From the NCBI GenBank assembly GCA_903913645.1, contig CAIWMA010000381.1, forward strand, positions 1-42,705: DNA of 42,705 nucleotides, written 5' to 3'. Both the position numbers and the translations under genes were made by a program. This DNA comes from an uncultured Bacteroidales bacterium. GTDB lineage: Bacteria > Bacteroidota > Bacteroidia > Bacteroidales > UBA4417. Below the pieces are notes generated by a model. It had not been told where the DNA came from, did not search any database, and was given only the letters and a program-made list of their open reading frames with translations. Shown piece by piece: positions 32,685-41,928 of this stretch (position 1 is its first letter; each line of letters starts with the position of its first letter).

Positions 32685-33929
32685 TTATTTTAGGTCGTGT
32701 TTAAAAAACAGGCAGCTGTCGCCATAACTGAGAAAACGAAAATTATTAGACAATGCATAATTGTAGGCAGTTTTCCAATTGCTGCCAACAAATGCAGCAA
32801 CCAACAACAACAATGTGCTTTTGGGCTGATGGAAATTGGTTATGATGGCATCCGGAATATGATATGTATAGCCTGGCGCTATCATTAGGGAAGTTTCTCC
32901 GTGAAGTTCTGCCAGCCCAAATCTTTCAAGGGTATCGATGACACATTTCAACGAATCTTCAGTTGAAACAGGTTTTCCTGAATGGTCTGAATACGGATCC
33001 CATTGTTCAATATGCAGTAGTGGAATTTCGGGTTTATTATGCAGCCATTTTACTCCTTGCCAGTAAACGCTTTCAAGAGTGCGAACGGTAGTTGTCCCAA
33101 CCAGTGTGATATGTTTTTGCTTGTAACTGAGAATTTCTTTCAACAGTCGTACCGGAACAATAACCTGTTCAAAATGCATGTGGTGATCACCAATGCTTTC
33201 GGAACTCACAGGCTTAAAAGTGCCTGCGCCAACATGAAGAGTCACTGAATTGGTTTTAATATTTTTTTGCGCCAGCGATGATAATACTTCCGATGTAAAA
33301 TGCAGTCCTGCTGTCGGAGCAGCAACTGAGCCGTCATTTTGTGCAAAAACAGTCTGGTACCTGGTATTGTCATTGTCGGAAGCTTCACGCGAGATATAGG
33401 GTGGCAAAGGAATCTTGCCGAAATGTTCGAGAATCTGAGCAAACGTAAATTGTGACGGTGTCCATTCGAAAAGGATATTAAAAGCTGTTTCATCACGTTC
33501 GGTCAAACTTGCAACAAGTGTAACTTGATTGCCATCAATTTCGCTTTTTAATTCTAATGGACCTGATTTCCATCGGCGGGCATTGCCAACCAGGCATTTC
33601 CATGTACAGCTTTGTTGTTGCTGAAATGCACGCTGAATATCGTTCGTAGGCTTAACAGGTTCGAGACAGAAAATTTCAATTTGCGAGCCTGATGGCTTCC
33701 TGAATAAAAGACGGGCATGAACCACGCGGGTTTCGTTCGAAATAAGCAGGCTGTCAGCGGGAAGAAGCGATGCGATATTTTCGAAAGTATTTTCAGATAT
33801 AACATTTTCCTTTAAAAGGAGCAGCTTTGACTTATCACGTACTTCGAGTGGGAACTGGGCTATTAACTCCGTCGGCAGCGGGTAGTTGTAATCTTCAATA
33901 CGAATATTGCGCAGGGTTTCGAGTATCAT
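32685..33929 (-). CDS. queA: S-adenosylmethionine:tRNA ribosyltransferase-isomerase (QueA-type, long form)
   Basis: QueA transfers and rearranges the ribose of S-adenosylmethionine onto preQ1 in tRNA during queuosine synthesis. Family motifs are present: YNYPLPTELIAQFPL near 14-28, GKIPLPPYI, YQTVFAQNDGSVAAPTAGLHF, LHVGAGTFKPV, and TNFHQPKSTLLLLVAAFVG with FRFLSYGD near the end. At 414 residues it is clearly longer than the roughly 350-residue classical enzyme, and the early NDTRVIPARL motif reads SNETRVVHARL. Bacteroidota often carry such a long paralogue besides the standard one, so exact function is less certain than family. It is the first gene of a pair with mobA. Confidence 0.85.
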   Translation of the reverse strand: MILETLRNIRIEDYNYPLPTELIAQFPLEVRDKSKLLLLKENVISENTFENIASLLPADSLLISNETRVVHARLLFRKPSGSQIEIFCLEPVKPTNDIQRAFQQQQSCTWKCLVGNARRWKSGPLELKSEIDGNQVTLVASLTERDETAFNILFEWTPSQFTFAQILEHFGKIPLPPYISREASDNDNTRYQTVFAQNDGSVAAPTAGLHFTSEVLSSLAQKNIKTNSVTLHVGAGTFKPVSSESIGDHHMHFEQVIVPVRLLKEILSYKQKHITLVGTTTVRTLESVYWQGVKWLHNKPEIPLLHIEQWDPYSDHSGKPVSTEDSLKCVIDTLERFGLAELHGETSLMIAPGYTYHIPDAIITNFHQPKSTLLLLVAAFVGSNWKTAYNYALSNNFRFLSYGDSCLFFKHDLK

Positions 33930-34525
33930 AAGCTGTTTTGTCAGGTTGGCAAAATTACGTTTTTTATTCTAATCGGGTTTGTGATGCTCATATTCAGCCT
34001 GGCGAAATGAGTCATATGTATAATTTTAAGTTGACAATCAAAATTCTGAAGTTACATGGGAACTGAATTTACATTTTCAATTTTTCGTCGTTTTGGCATG
34101 GAGGTTGGTTTTCATATTCTTTCTGGTCAAATCTCCAGGTTAAGAATATTTTAAGCTGGCGATTCAATTTTTAACTTTATGTTGTAATTTTATATGGTAT
34201 AAAATCGAATATATAATCTGGTTATTATTTCTCAATTCTACTTGTTAGCGAATCAATAAGGATTGGATTCTATGAAATCCTCTTAGTGCCACTCTTACAA
34301 CTATTTATACTTGTTTATTTATTTATAATAATGAAACGCCATACTTATCAATCATGAGTAGCCGATTTTTTTTTCTGATCAATCCCTTGGATTGCGGAGC
34401 CAGCCTTTCATTTAATAAAAACCTGGTTTTTTAAATTGGCATATCAAGATTTAGCAGGATATGGAATTCGGAATACACATCTCATATAGTATTTTATTAC
34501 AGAGTTTAACATTAAAAATAGAACT
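33930..34525. other. intergenic region upstream of the repeat-rich secreted protein, 596 bases
   Basis: This is an AT-rich gap between divergent genes with no plausible coding frame; the longest ATG frame I noted is a few codons. It contains the queA promoter motif at its left end, an 8-base AT dyad ATTTTATA-TGG-TATAAAAT at 34187-34205, and a short GGATT/AATCC dyad near 34260-34280. I find no clear TAnnTTTG motif for the secreted protein on the right. Confidence 0.6.
33950..33957 (-). promoter_or_regulatory. candidate -7 promoter motif for queA-mobA
   Basis: On the minus strand the sequence reads TAATTTTG, a full match to TAnnTTTG, 20 bases before the queA ATG. The matching TTG box is not evident. 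Confidence 0.4.
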
Positions 34526-37498
34526 ATGAAAAAGGTAATTTTCCTTGCAGTATTGTTTTTAGTTATTTCAATAACTCTTCGCGCACAAATCCATTCAGCC
34601 TCAATAGGGGGATATTGGAATGATGCTAATACATGGGTTGGTGGTGTTATACCCGGTTCGGGCAACGATGTTATCATTGATGGTCCGGTTATCCTTGCTT
34701 CAGCAAGCGGATATTCAATACTTACTGAATATTGCAATAACCTTACAATAACATTAGCCGGCTCACTGAAAAACGGAGACTACGGAGGCGGTTCAGGTAT
34801 TTTCCCTTTAGTAGTTGCCGGAAATGTTGTTAACAACGGAACAGTAGCCAATGGCCCATCCGACGCGCTCATAATATTTATTGCAGGCGATCTCGAAAAT
34901 AATAACGTCTGGATGCCATACCAAACTGAATTTCAAACTTCTGACAACCATAACCTGAGCCTGGCACCTGGCAAAACATTTGGCAGCAAAATAATTAATA
35001 ATGGAGCTTCAACTTTTACTGCTCTTACGGATATGGTTTTTACCTGCGATTATACAGGTGATGGCAACCTGATCAGGGATAGTTTTTATTTAAACGGGAA
35101 AACATTTGTAGTTGGGAACCATACAATTGAACTCCGCAAATGTTTGATAAATGGAGGAACCTTAACCGGAGATTTCCAGATAAACGGCAACTTTAAGGTA
35201 GATATGAATCCATCCGATACAATGGTTCTTATTGGAAATATTGTAGTGAATGATACCCTGACTTGTAATGAATACGGTGGCGGATATGCGAACGAAAAAT
35301 TAAAAATTATCGGCGACATAACCAATAATGGAGTGATAACGGATAATGACGGCGGAAATCCGGATGATCTTAGCATTCTGATTACCGGAAACATTATCAA
35401 TAATGGTTTTTGGACCTGCAATTTCGTTAACCTGATTGGCGCTGGAACCCAATACATTACTCAAATTGCGGGTAAACAATTTGATAGCTTCTTTTCCGAT
35501 CTTAATGCCGCAAGCAAAGTGCAGGCATTAAGCGATATAACAATTGTAAAAGATTTTAATTTAAACGGCACCACTCTCGAAATGGACGGGCATACTCTTG
35601 CAATAAAGGGGTGGCTTTATAACGGATTTATAAATAATACAAAGTTACATGACGGGTACCTGCAAAACCTTACAAGTATTAATAATCTTATTATTGAAGG
35701 GCTTGTAACTATTGAAACCAACACTGTTTTTCAAAATTCGGTTGTGGTAAATGATACACTGCAATCAAAAGAATACGGTGGCGGAAGTATTACATACATT
35801 TTGAAGGTTGAAGGAAATATTGAGAATAACGGTGTCATCAGAAGCTACTCGCCTGATGATCAGCTTGCTGTTGAAATAACCGGAAATGTATCAAACAATG
35901 GGTTATGGGAATGTAATTTCGTAAATCTTACCGGCGCAGCAACACAATTTATTTATCAAAGTCCGGGTAAGCAATTTGATTGCAGTTTTACAGACCTGAA
36001 TGCAGGCAGCCAAGTCCAGGCGTTAAGCCATTTCACAATCACACATGATTTTAATTTGAACGGTTCCACTCTTGAAATGGAAGGAGCTACCCTTACAATT
36101 AATGGTTGGCTGTATAATGGATTTATTAATAATACGAATTTGCATAACGGGTACCTGCAAAATATAACCAGCCTCGATAACCTCAGTATTGAAGGGCTTG
36201 TTACCGTTGAAACCGGAAATACATTTAAGAAATCAGTTGTCGTAAATGACACGCTGCAGTCGAAAGAATATGGTGGCGGAAGTTCTGTCTACACTTTATC
36301 TATCGATGGAAATATTCAGAACAATGGAGTTATAAAAAATTACTCTCCCGATGATCAGCTATCACTCGAAATTACCGGTGATATTCAAAATAACGGGAAA
36401 TGGGAGCAGGGCTTTACCAAATTTAAAGGAACCAAAGATCAACAAGTGAGCTCATTAGCTGATCATGTTTTTAGCGGTGAATTTTCTGACCTGGATTCGA
36501 CCAGTTCTATTATTGGAAGCACTGATCTGGCGTTTTCGGGTAATTTTAATCTTGGCAGAGCAACCTTAAATATGCAGAACAATGCGATTATTTTCCGGAC
36601 CGATAGATGGATAAGCAATGGATATCTTAAAAATGCCCGGCTCCGCAACGGAATGTTATCACACGTTCAATTTGCTGGCGAAACCGAAATAAACGGGCAT
36701 GTAGAAATTGGCGAGGGCAATTCCGCAATTGGAAATATCACTGTCAACGATACACTTATTGTAGCTTCCTATGGCGGAGGTTCTATAGCATATACTTTCG
36801 TGGTTTATGGAAACATCGTAAATAAAGGTCTCCTTGGCCAGTTATACGACGATGTTCTGTACATAAAAGTAAATGGGAATATTATTAACGAAGGTGTTTG
36901 GAATGCCTGGCGGAATTGCTTTCTGTTTTATTCAAATACCAGTATTTGCTCATTAACCTATACAAATAAAGGCATTTCTGATCTTCAGGTTAACAATTCT
37001 GTGATCACTGGTACAGGTGCAGGGGCATTTTCGATTCACTCGGGTGGTGGTATGCAAACAGTTCCTCCAAACCAATCCTATGGTGCTACCATTCAGTTTA
37101 TCCCGCCGGGTGCCGATGCAACTGCTTTATTAACGCTGGACTGCGCTCAGTTGGGAAGTCTTAATTCCATTGAGTTAAATGGGTTTAATTTCGACAACAT
37201 TTTTACAGGGGAAAAAAATAATGAACTGCTGCTTACCAAAATCGTATTGGCTCAAAACTATCCTAATCCATTTACCGAAACCACAACCTTTACCTGGCAA
37301 CTCCCAGACGATGCTCATGTTGTGCTGAAAGTTTACGATTTTACCGGCCGTGAAGTTAAAACTCTTATGGATGGCAATCAGGCAAAGGGTGAACACAAAG
37401 TGGAATTAGACAGTTCAGGATTGTCATCCGGAGTTTATTTTTATCAGCTCAATGCAAATGGAAGGCACGAAACCAAGAAAATGATTTTAACGAAATAA
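34526..37498 (+). CDS. large repeat-containing secreted protein with T9SS type A sorting domain
   Basis: This 990-residue exported protein has a signal peptide (about 1-20, ending TLRAQ). The mature start GGYWNDANTWVGGVIPGSGNDVII is the common opening of secreted beta-helix-like proteins. The body consists of about five units of 164-167 residues, marked by YGGG at Tyr86, 250, 417, 582 and 749 and by GNI-NNGVI and FNLNG-TLEM segments. The C-terminal 80 residues (from NYPNPFTETTTF to ETKKMILTK) form a type IX secretion sorting domain, so the protein is probably passed over the outer membrane and anchored or released. Function is unknown; adhesion or matrix roles are typical guesses. A second T9SS protein follows 28 bases later. 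Confidence 0.9.
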   Translation: MKKVIFLAVLFLVISITLRAQIHSASIGGYWNDANTWVGGVIPGSGNDVIIDGPVILASASGYSILTEYCNNLTITLAGSLKNGDYGGGSGIFPLVVAGNVVNNGTVANGPSDALIIFIAGDLENNNVWMPYQTEFQTSDNHNLSLAPGKTFGSKIINNGASTFTALTDMVFTCDYTGDGNLIRDSFYLNGKTFVVGNHTIELRKCLINGGTLTGDFQINGNFKVDMNPSDTMVLIGNIVVNDTLTCNEYGGGYANEKLKIIGDITNNGVITDNDGGNPDDLSILITGNIINNGFWTCNFVNLIGAGTQYITQIAGKQFDSFFSDLNAASKVQALSDITIVKDFNLNGTTLEMDGHTLAIKGWLYNGFINNTKLHDGYLQNLTSINNLIIEGLVTIETNTVFQNSVVVNDTLQSKEYGGGSITYILKVEGNIENNGVIRSYSPDDQLAVEITGNVSNNGLWECNFVNLTGAATQFIYQSPGKQFDCSFTDLNAGSQVQALSHFTITHDFNLNGSTLEMEGATLTINGWLYNGFINNTNLHNGYLQNITSLDNLSIEGLVTVETGNTFKKSVVVNDTLQSKEYGGGSSVYTLSIDGNIQNNGVIKNYSPDDQLSLEITGDIQNNGKWEQGFTKFKGTKDQQVSSLADHVFSGEFSDLDSTSSIIGSTDLAFSGNFNLGRATLNMQNNAIIFRTDRWISNGYLKNARLRNGMLSHVQFAGETEINGHVEIGEGNSAIGNITVNDTLIVASYGGGSIAYTFVVYGNIVNKGLLGQLYDDVLYIKVNGNIINEGVWNAWRNCFLFYSNTSICSLTYTNKGISDLQVNNSVITGTGAGAFSIHSGGGMQTVPPNQSYGATIQFIPPGADATALLTLDCAQLGSLNSIELNGFNFDNIFTGEKNNELLLTKIVLAQNYPNPFTETTTFTWQLPDDAHVVLKVYDFTGREVKTLMDGNQAKGEHKVELDSSGLSSGVYFYQLNANGRHETKKMILTK
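34770..36920 (+). repeat. tandem ~500-base intragenic repeats
   Basis: Coding repeats inside the secreted protein have anchors at 34781, 35273, 35774, 36269 and 36770 (the YGGG codons), with spacings of 492, 501, 495 and 501 bases. Units starting near 35742 and 36237 are the most alike, sharing long near-identical stretches such as the codons for GWLYNGFINNT and VVVNDTLQSKEYGGGS. The outer units are more diverged. Confidence 0.85.
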
Positions 37499-37526
37499 GA
37501 ATTGGATTCTTTTAAAAGATGTTTTT

Positions 37527-38762
37527 ATGAAAACCATAAAATTGTTTATCGTAATTCTATTTGTTTTACTGAGCAGATTTGAAACCAGTGCTCAATGGGT
37601 AAATATCAATTTTTCAGATAAATACGAAGCCCAACAAATACTTTCTTATAAAGAAGCATTATATGTCCCGGCATTTGCAAAGCTTCTCGTTGATACTAGC
37701 GGGATATTCAAATCAACTGATAAGGGAAATAGTTGGAATAGAGTAAAGCGTATTTCTTCTGATTTTTATACAAAACTCATGGCGTTTTCTGTTGGTGCCA
37801 CTGATTATATTTTTGCAGCTTCCGACAGCGGAGTGTTTTGCTCAACTGATGCAGGACTAACTTGGATTGCGAAAAACAATACAATAGGCTATGTGCCATT
37901 TTCCAAAGTTGCTCAAGCAGATGGCATTCTATATGCAAGTAAGTATTTACACACCTACAGATCCGAAGATCTAGGCGAAAGCTGGCAGGAAATATTCTTC
38001 GATGCCAAAAACAGGGGCGCCGGAGCCATTATAAAAAAAGACAACTTCCTACTTGCAACTATGGTAGATGGAAGTTCCGATTTTCTGTTTAAATCAACAG
38101 ATAACGGATTGACATGGAATTCTGTTGGAAGTAATATGTACCAGGCCACCTGTATGGCTGTGCTTGGCGATAATCTGTATGCTGCTTGTGGAACAGTTTT
38201 GATCAAAAGCCCTAATAATGGATTAACCTGCTCAATTGTAAGCGGCTTGCCACCGGGCTATAATTTCCTGAATATTAAAGCTTACGGCGACTATCTTTTT
38301 TGTGTTCACTTAACAGGAATTTATTTTCAGCATAAAGACAGTACCAACTGGCATAATGCAAGTTCCAGTTTGTTGCCGGTTTTTTTCTCGGCTGGCGAAG
38401 TAGATGAAAATTATATTTTTGCCTCAACTTTTGAGCGCAAAATCTGGCGGAGGCCTATAACTGATGTTCTTACTGAAGTTAAGGATCAGAATCTGAGACC
38501 AACTTATGCTTTAAAGCAGAATTATCCCAACCCATTTGTCGAAACTACCACTATTTCCTGGCAACTTCCCGAAATGGCTCATGTCGCTTTAAAAGTTTAC
38601 GATTTTGCAGGCCGCGAAGTGGAAACTCTTGTGGATGGCAAGCAGACAAAGGGACATCACTGGGTAAACTTCGATGCATCAGGACTGCCAGCCGGGGTAT
38701 ATTTATGTCGGCTTCAGGCAAATGGTAATATTGAAACAATAAAGATGCTGGTTTCCAGATAA
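37527..38762 (+). CDS. secreted BNR/Ycf48-like repeat protein with T9SS type A sorting domain
   Basis: This 411-residue exported protein has a signal peptide (about 1-22, ending ETSAQ). Several propeller-type repeats carry the Asp-box pattern: FKSTDKGNSW, CSTDAGLTW, RSEDLGESW and FKSTDNGLTW. This gives a sialidase/Ycf48-like beta-propeller, but no catalytic sialidase residues are evident. The last 80 residues (from NYPNPFVETTTI) form a sorting domain nearly identical in pattern to that of the preceding gene, which it follows by 28 bases. Both are probably secreted together by the type IX system. The specific role is unknown. Confidence 0.88.
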   Translation: MKTIKLFIVILFVLLSRFETSAQWVNINFSDKYEAQQILSYKEALYVPAFAKLLVDTSGIFKSTDKGNSWNRVKRISSDFYTKLMAFSVGATDYIFAASDSGVFCSTDAGLTWIAKNNTIGYVPFSKVAQADGILYASKYLHTYRSEDLGESWQEIFFDAKNRGAGAIIKKDNFLLATMVDGSSDFLFKSTDNGLTWNSVGSNMYQATCMAVLGDNLYAACGTVLIKSPNNGLTCSIVSGLPPGYNFLNIKAYGDYLFCVHLTGIYFQHKDSTNWHNASSSLLPVFFSAGEVDENYIFASTFERKIWRRPITDVLTEVKDQNLRPTYALKQNYPNPFVETTTISWQLPEMAHVALKVYDFAGREVETLVDGKQTKGHHWVNFDASGLPAGVYLCRLQANGNIETIKMLVSR

Positions 38763-39020
38763 TTGAATGCAAAAGTGTTACTCTTGATTATTCGTATACT
38801 TTGTGATAATCGAATTTCTCAACCCAATATTCATTTTAGTTACTTTATTCATTAGGATGTTTGAGTAAAAGGTAAGATATTCAAAGGCTTCGCATACGTT
38901 TTTCTATTCATAGTCAGAACTTCCGCTTCTAATTAGAACTGTTTGGCGAACAAACATTATTGTAAATATTATTCGTATTATTCTTTCAAATTGATTTTCA
39001 GGTCGTCAAATAAAAATCCC

Positions 39021-39029
39021 TAAATTTGC
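39021..39029 (+). promoter_or_regulatory. candidate -7 promoter motif for tatC
   Basis: TAAATTTGC matches the TAnnTTTG consensus with the frequent trailing C. The longest possible tatC frame begins at the TTG inside this box (39026), which argues that translation starts further right. Confidence 0.5.
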
Positions 39030-39046
39030 GACTCAAATTTTTCCTC

Positions 39047-39910
39047 TTGGCAGCATTACTCAAAAAAAAGACCCGTAAACCAGACGACGATTCAGGGAAG
39101 GAAATGTCTTTCTGGGATCATCTCACCGAGTTGCGTAAACGGCTTTTCCGTATGATAATTGTGTGGGTCGTTATGACTACGGTAGCATTTATCTACAGCC
39201 GATTCATTTTTGATAAGATATTGCTTGCTCCCAAGGAGTCTACATTTATTACGTATAGATGGCTTTGCAAACTCGGGCAGTTAATTCATGTCGACACACT
39301 CTGTTTGCCGCCCATGTCGCTGTCTATCATCAACCTTAATCTTTCCGGTCAGTTTATGACCGACATGACAGTTTCGATGTTCGCGGGACTTATACTTGGA
39401 TTTCCTTTAATAATTTATCAACTGTGGCAATTTATAATGCCTGCTCTTTATGTTAAAGAACGCCGTTACGCTCGTCGCGCAGTTTTTGTAATGTCGTTTT
39501 TGTTTATAATCGGAGTGCTTTTCAGTTATTACTTTATGGTTCCATGGACACTGAACTTCCTTGGAACATACCAGGTGAGTTCAATGGTGGTTAACCAGAT
39601 ATCCTTATCCTCATATATAAGCACCGTTACTTCAACAATTTTAGGTGTTGGAGTTGTTTTTGAATTGCCTGTAGTGGTTTATGTTCTTGCTAAGTTGGGG
39701 ATTGTTACACCTGAATTGCTGAAAAATAACCGAAAATATGCATTGGTCATTATTCTGATTGTAGCGGCTATCATCACACCTCCCGATGTTTTCAGCCAGA
39801 CAATTGTTACCATTCCCTTATATGCGCTTTATGAAATAAGTGTATTGGTTGCTAAAAGAGTATCTCCTGCTCCCGATCCTGAGATCGAGGACGATGATGA
39901 TGAAGAGTAG
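39047..39910 (+). CDS. tatC: Sec-independent (twin-arginine) translocase subunit TatC
   Basis: TatC is the inner-membrane receptor for folded proteins with twin-arginine signals. From the TTG at 39047 it has 287 residues, beginning AALLKKKTRKPDDD before the conserved EMSFWDHLTELRKRLF; the ATG at 39104 within that motif is an alternative. Six helices are visible. The signature FPLIIYQLWQFIMPALYVKERR lies after the second helix, and GVVFELPVVVYVLAKLGIV and the final AAIITPPDVFSQ are also typical. The C-terminus is an acidic tail. No tatA gene is adjacent. The Rieske protein in this window is a plausible client. The upstream box TAAATTTGC explains why a start at 39026 is unlikely. Confidence 0.92.
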   Translation: MAALLKKKTRKPDDDSGKEMSFWDHLTELRKRLFRMIIVWVVMTTVAFIYSRFIFDKILLAPKESTFITYRWLCKLGQLIHVDTLCLPPMSLSIINLNLSGQFMTDMTVSMFAGLILGFPLIIYQLWQFIMPALYVKERRYARRAVFVMSFLFIIGVLFSYYFMVPWTLNFLGTYQVSSMVVNQISLSSYISTVTSTILGVGVVFELPVVVYVLAKLGIVTPELLKNNRKYALVIILIVAAIITPPDVFSQTIVTIPLYALYEISVLVAKRVSPAPDPEIEDDDDEE

Positions 39911-40211
39911 TTTCACTGCTTCATCAAATTCGAAACTGATAAATATCTGATTTGCTTTTCACTGCATTTCTTATATCCGGGAATTCCTAACGGTTTAATT
40001 TCTCATTTGTACAATTTTATATTTTGATTGGGGTAAATTCAGGTGGAATCCCAGCATACTTTGTGTTGTGGAATCATATGATTTGAATCAGTAGACCAAA
40101 AACCCGGTCGGGTTTCGCCTGTTTATTTTCAAAAACATTTTCTTTCGGTGTAACCTGTTTGCGATCATTGCGTCACATGCTTAAACAATAACAATTTTAA
40201 AGCTTAACGTC
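39911..40211. other. intergenic region between tatC and pspC-like gene, 301 bases
   Basis: There is no coding content. A short stem AAACCC-GGTC-GGGTTT at 40100-40115 could be a weak terminator or leader hairpin. ATACTTTGTG occurs near 40060, similar to a sequence near 38800, but it misses the TAnnTTTG spacing by one base. Confidence 0.55.
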
Positions 40212-40703
40212 ATGGAAAAGAATAAACGTTTGTATCGCTCAGCTAAGAGCAAGGTCTTTGGTGGTGTTGCCGGTGGAATAGCCGAGTATTTCGATATCGA
40301 TCCGATAATTATCCGCTTGTTATTCGTAATCATAGCCTTTGCCGGCGGCGGAGGTGCTATAGTTTACCTGATCCTTTGGATTGCCCTGCCACTTGAACCT
40401 ATTACACCATTTACGATGAATATGGGTGCCGGAGAGCCTTTTAATGCCGGAAATCCTGGCGAACAATCAACTACGGAAAATACTTCCGGCCCTTCCAATC
40501 CTTTCAACATCCCAGTAAAACCGGAAAACCGGAACGGGCTTATCGGCGGAATAGTACTTATCACATTAGGAATGATTTTCCTGGCAAACAGGTTTATTCC
40601 TAATATCAATTTCCACGATCTCTGGCCTCTGGCCCTTGTCATATTAGGTGGTGTGCTTATTGCTACCAGTTTGGCGGAACATAAAAGCAATAAAAAAGAG
40701 TAG
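40212..40703 (+). CDS. PspC domain membrane protein
   Basis: This small inner-membrane protein has 163 residues. The PspC domain fills residues 5-62: KRLYRSAKSKVFGGVAGGIAEYF, then DPIIIRLLFVI and a glycine-rich helix AGGGGAIVYLILWIALP. A Pro/Asn/Gly-rich linker (about 70-105) leads to a C-terminal pair of helices (about 108-125 and 135-152) of the LiaI/DUF5668 type. PspC proteins take part in envelope-stress control. It is followed 56 bases later by a LiaF/toastrack-like gene, a common pairing. No PspA or sigma/anti-sigma gene is seen beside it, so the output is unknown. Confidence 0.87.
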   Translation: MEKNKRLYRSAKSKVFGGVAGGIAEYFDIDPIIIRLLFVIIAFAGGGGAIVYLILWIALPLEPITPFTMNMGAGEPFNAGNPGEQSTTENTSGPSNPFNIPVKPENRNGLIGGIVLITLGMIFLANRFIPNINFHDLWPLALVILGGVLIATSLAEHKSNKKE

Positions 40704-40759
40704 TATAATTTCTGAGTTGAGATTCAATAAATCATTCAAACAAATAAAAACCGAATACT

Positions 40760-41680
40760 ATGAGCTACCGTAAAATATTCTGGGGACTTCTGCTGGTTTT
40801 AATTGGCGTCCTTTTTATCCTGAAAAATACCGGAGTGCTGTTTTTCACCTGGCATAGCATGTGGCACCTGTGGCCTGTAATTCTTATCCTTTGGGGAATT
40901 TCAATTATTCCGGTTAAGGATTGGATTAAACTGGTGCTTTCGCTTGCAACTGTTTTAGTCACATTTGTTGCTGTTCAATATTACGGCCCGAAAGACAGCC
41001 ATGAATGGAACTTCGAATGGAATGACAATCGGAATAACGACGACGAAGATTCCACTAAAGTTTACAATAATGTAATGTCCGAAGACTTTGATTCGCTCAC
41101 AAAATTTGCTGAACTTAAACTTAATATCGGGGTTGGTAAATTTAGTATTAAAGATACTACCTACAAACTTATTGAAGTGAAACACGATAACGATAATGCA
41201 AATTATTCGATGACGGCCAAAGCAGAAGATAGCCTTACAATCATTGATCTTTCACTCGAAAAAGGCGAATTCAATGATGGCAAGGTCAGCAACAATGTGA
41301 ATTTGAAACTCAATCCTAACCCTATCTGGGACCTGGATCTTAATGTAGGTGCTGCTGAAGTAAAATTCGATCTTTCCGGTTTCAAAACCCGTAACGTGAA
41401 AGTTCAGGGCGGTGCATCGGATATTGAACTGAAATTAGGCGCAGCTCTTCCCCTCACTGATTTGAAAGTAGAAGCCGGTGCCGCATCTATAATGATTCGC
41501 ATACCCGAAAGTGCCGGCTGCGAAATTATTTCCAACACCTTTATGTCGAGCAAAGATTTTAAAGGGTTTACGAAAGTAGCCAATCAAAAATACCAGACAC
41601 CTAATTTTGCGGCAAGTGCCAACAAGATTATGATTAATCTCCAGGCCGGCGTTGCAAGAGTTGATGTGGAAAGGTATTAA
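40760..41680 (+). CDS. LiaF/toastrack-like membrane protein
   Basis: This 306-residue protein begins with helices of the DUF5668/LiaF type (YRKIFWGLLLVLIGVLFIL, then LWPVILILWGISII and a third near 57-72). After an acidic linker rich in Asn and Asp (about 80-97), residues 110-306 form repeated short beta-strands with a periodic pattern (LNIGVGKFSI, LNVGAAEVKFDLS, VQGGASDIELKLG, VEAGAASIMIRIP). This is the single-stranded beta-helix or toastrack layout. It follows the PspC gene and ends at a strong terminator, so the two form an operon likely concerned with envelope stress. No enzymatic motif is present. Confidence 0.82.
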   Translation: MSYRKIFWGLLLVLIGVLFILKNTGVLFFTWHSMWHLWPVILILWGISIIPVKDWIKLVLSLATVLVTFVAVQYYGPKDSHEWNFEWNDNRNNDDEDSTKVYNNVMSEDFDSLTKFAELKLNIGVGKFSIKDTTYKLIEVKHDNDNANYSMTAKAEDSLTIIDLSLEKGEFNDGKVSNNVNLKLNPNPIWDLDLNVGAAEVKFDLSGFKTRNVKVQGGASDIELKLGAALPLTDLKVEAGAASIMIRIPESAGCEIISNTFMSSKDFKGFTKVANQKYQTPNFAASANKIMINLQAGVARVDVERY

Positions 41681-41698
41681 TCAGTACACTTAAAAATT

Positions 41699-41760
41699 GA
41701 AAGGTTTGCAGGTTTTGGGAGTTTGACCGTTCTCAGAGGCTTCGCAAACCTTTCTTTTTT
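41699..41760 (+). terminator. rho-independent terminator after the pspC-toastrack pair
   Basis: GAAAGGTTTGC (41699-41709) and GCAAACCTTTC (41744-41754) pair perfectly over 11 bases across a 34-base loop, followed at once by TTTTTT. It lies 18 bases after the stop codon. Confidence 0.75.
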
Positions 41761-41928
41761 GTTATTTGTCAATTGTTGGATAGTTCCTTATTGAGAACAA
41801 AGAATAACTTGTATATTAACATCCTGATCGTTAATCAAACGTTTGTCCATTTCTGCTTTTCTCCTTTTCGCCCTTCTCCTAGTCACCCCTCTTCGATTTC
41901 TTATAATTTCTATTTTGACTAATCTGGC

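Noticed and set aside
38795-40070. ATACTTTGTG occurring near 38800 and 40060 as promoter boxes
   Set aside because: The spacing is one base short of TAnnTTTG and no TTG box fits, so I do not call promoters.
41836-41845. CAAACGTTTG palindrome resembling the LacI operator core
   Set aside because: It lies between two convergent genes downstream of a terminator, with no promoter to control, and lacks the flanking GTTGATAAC block. Probably chance.
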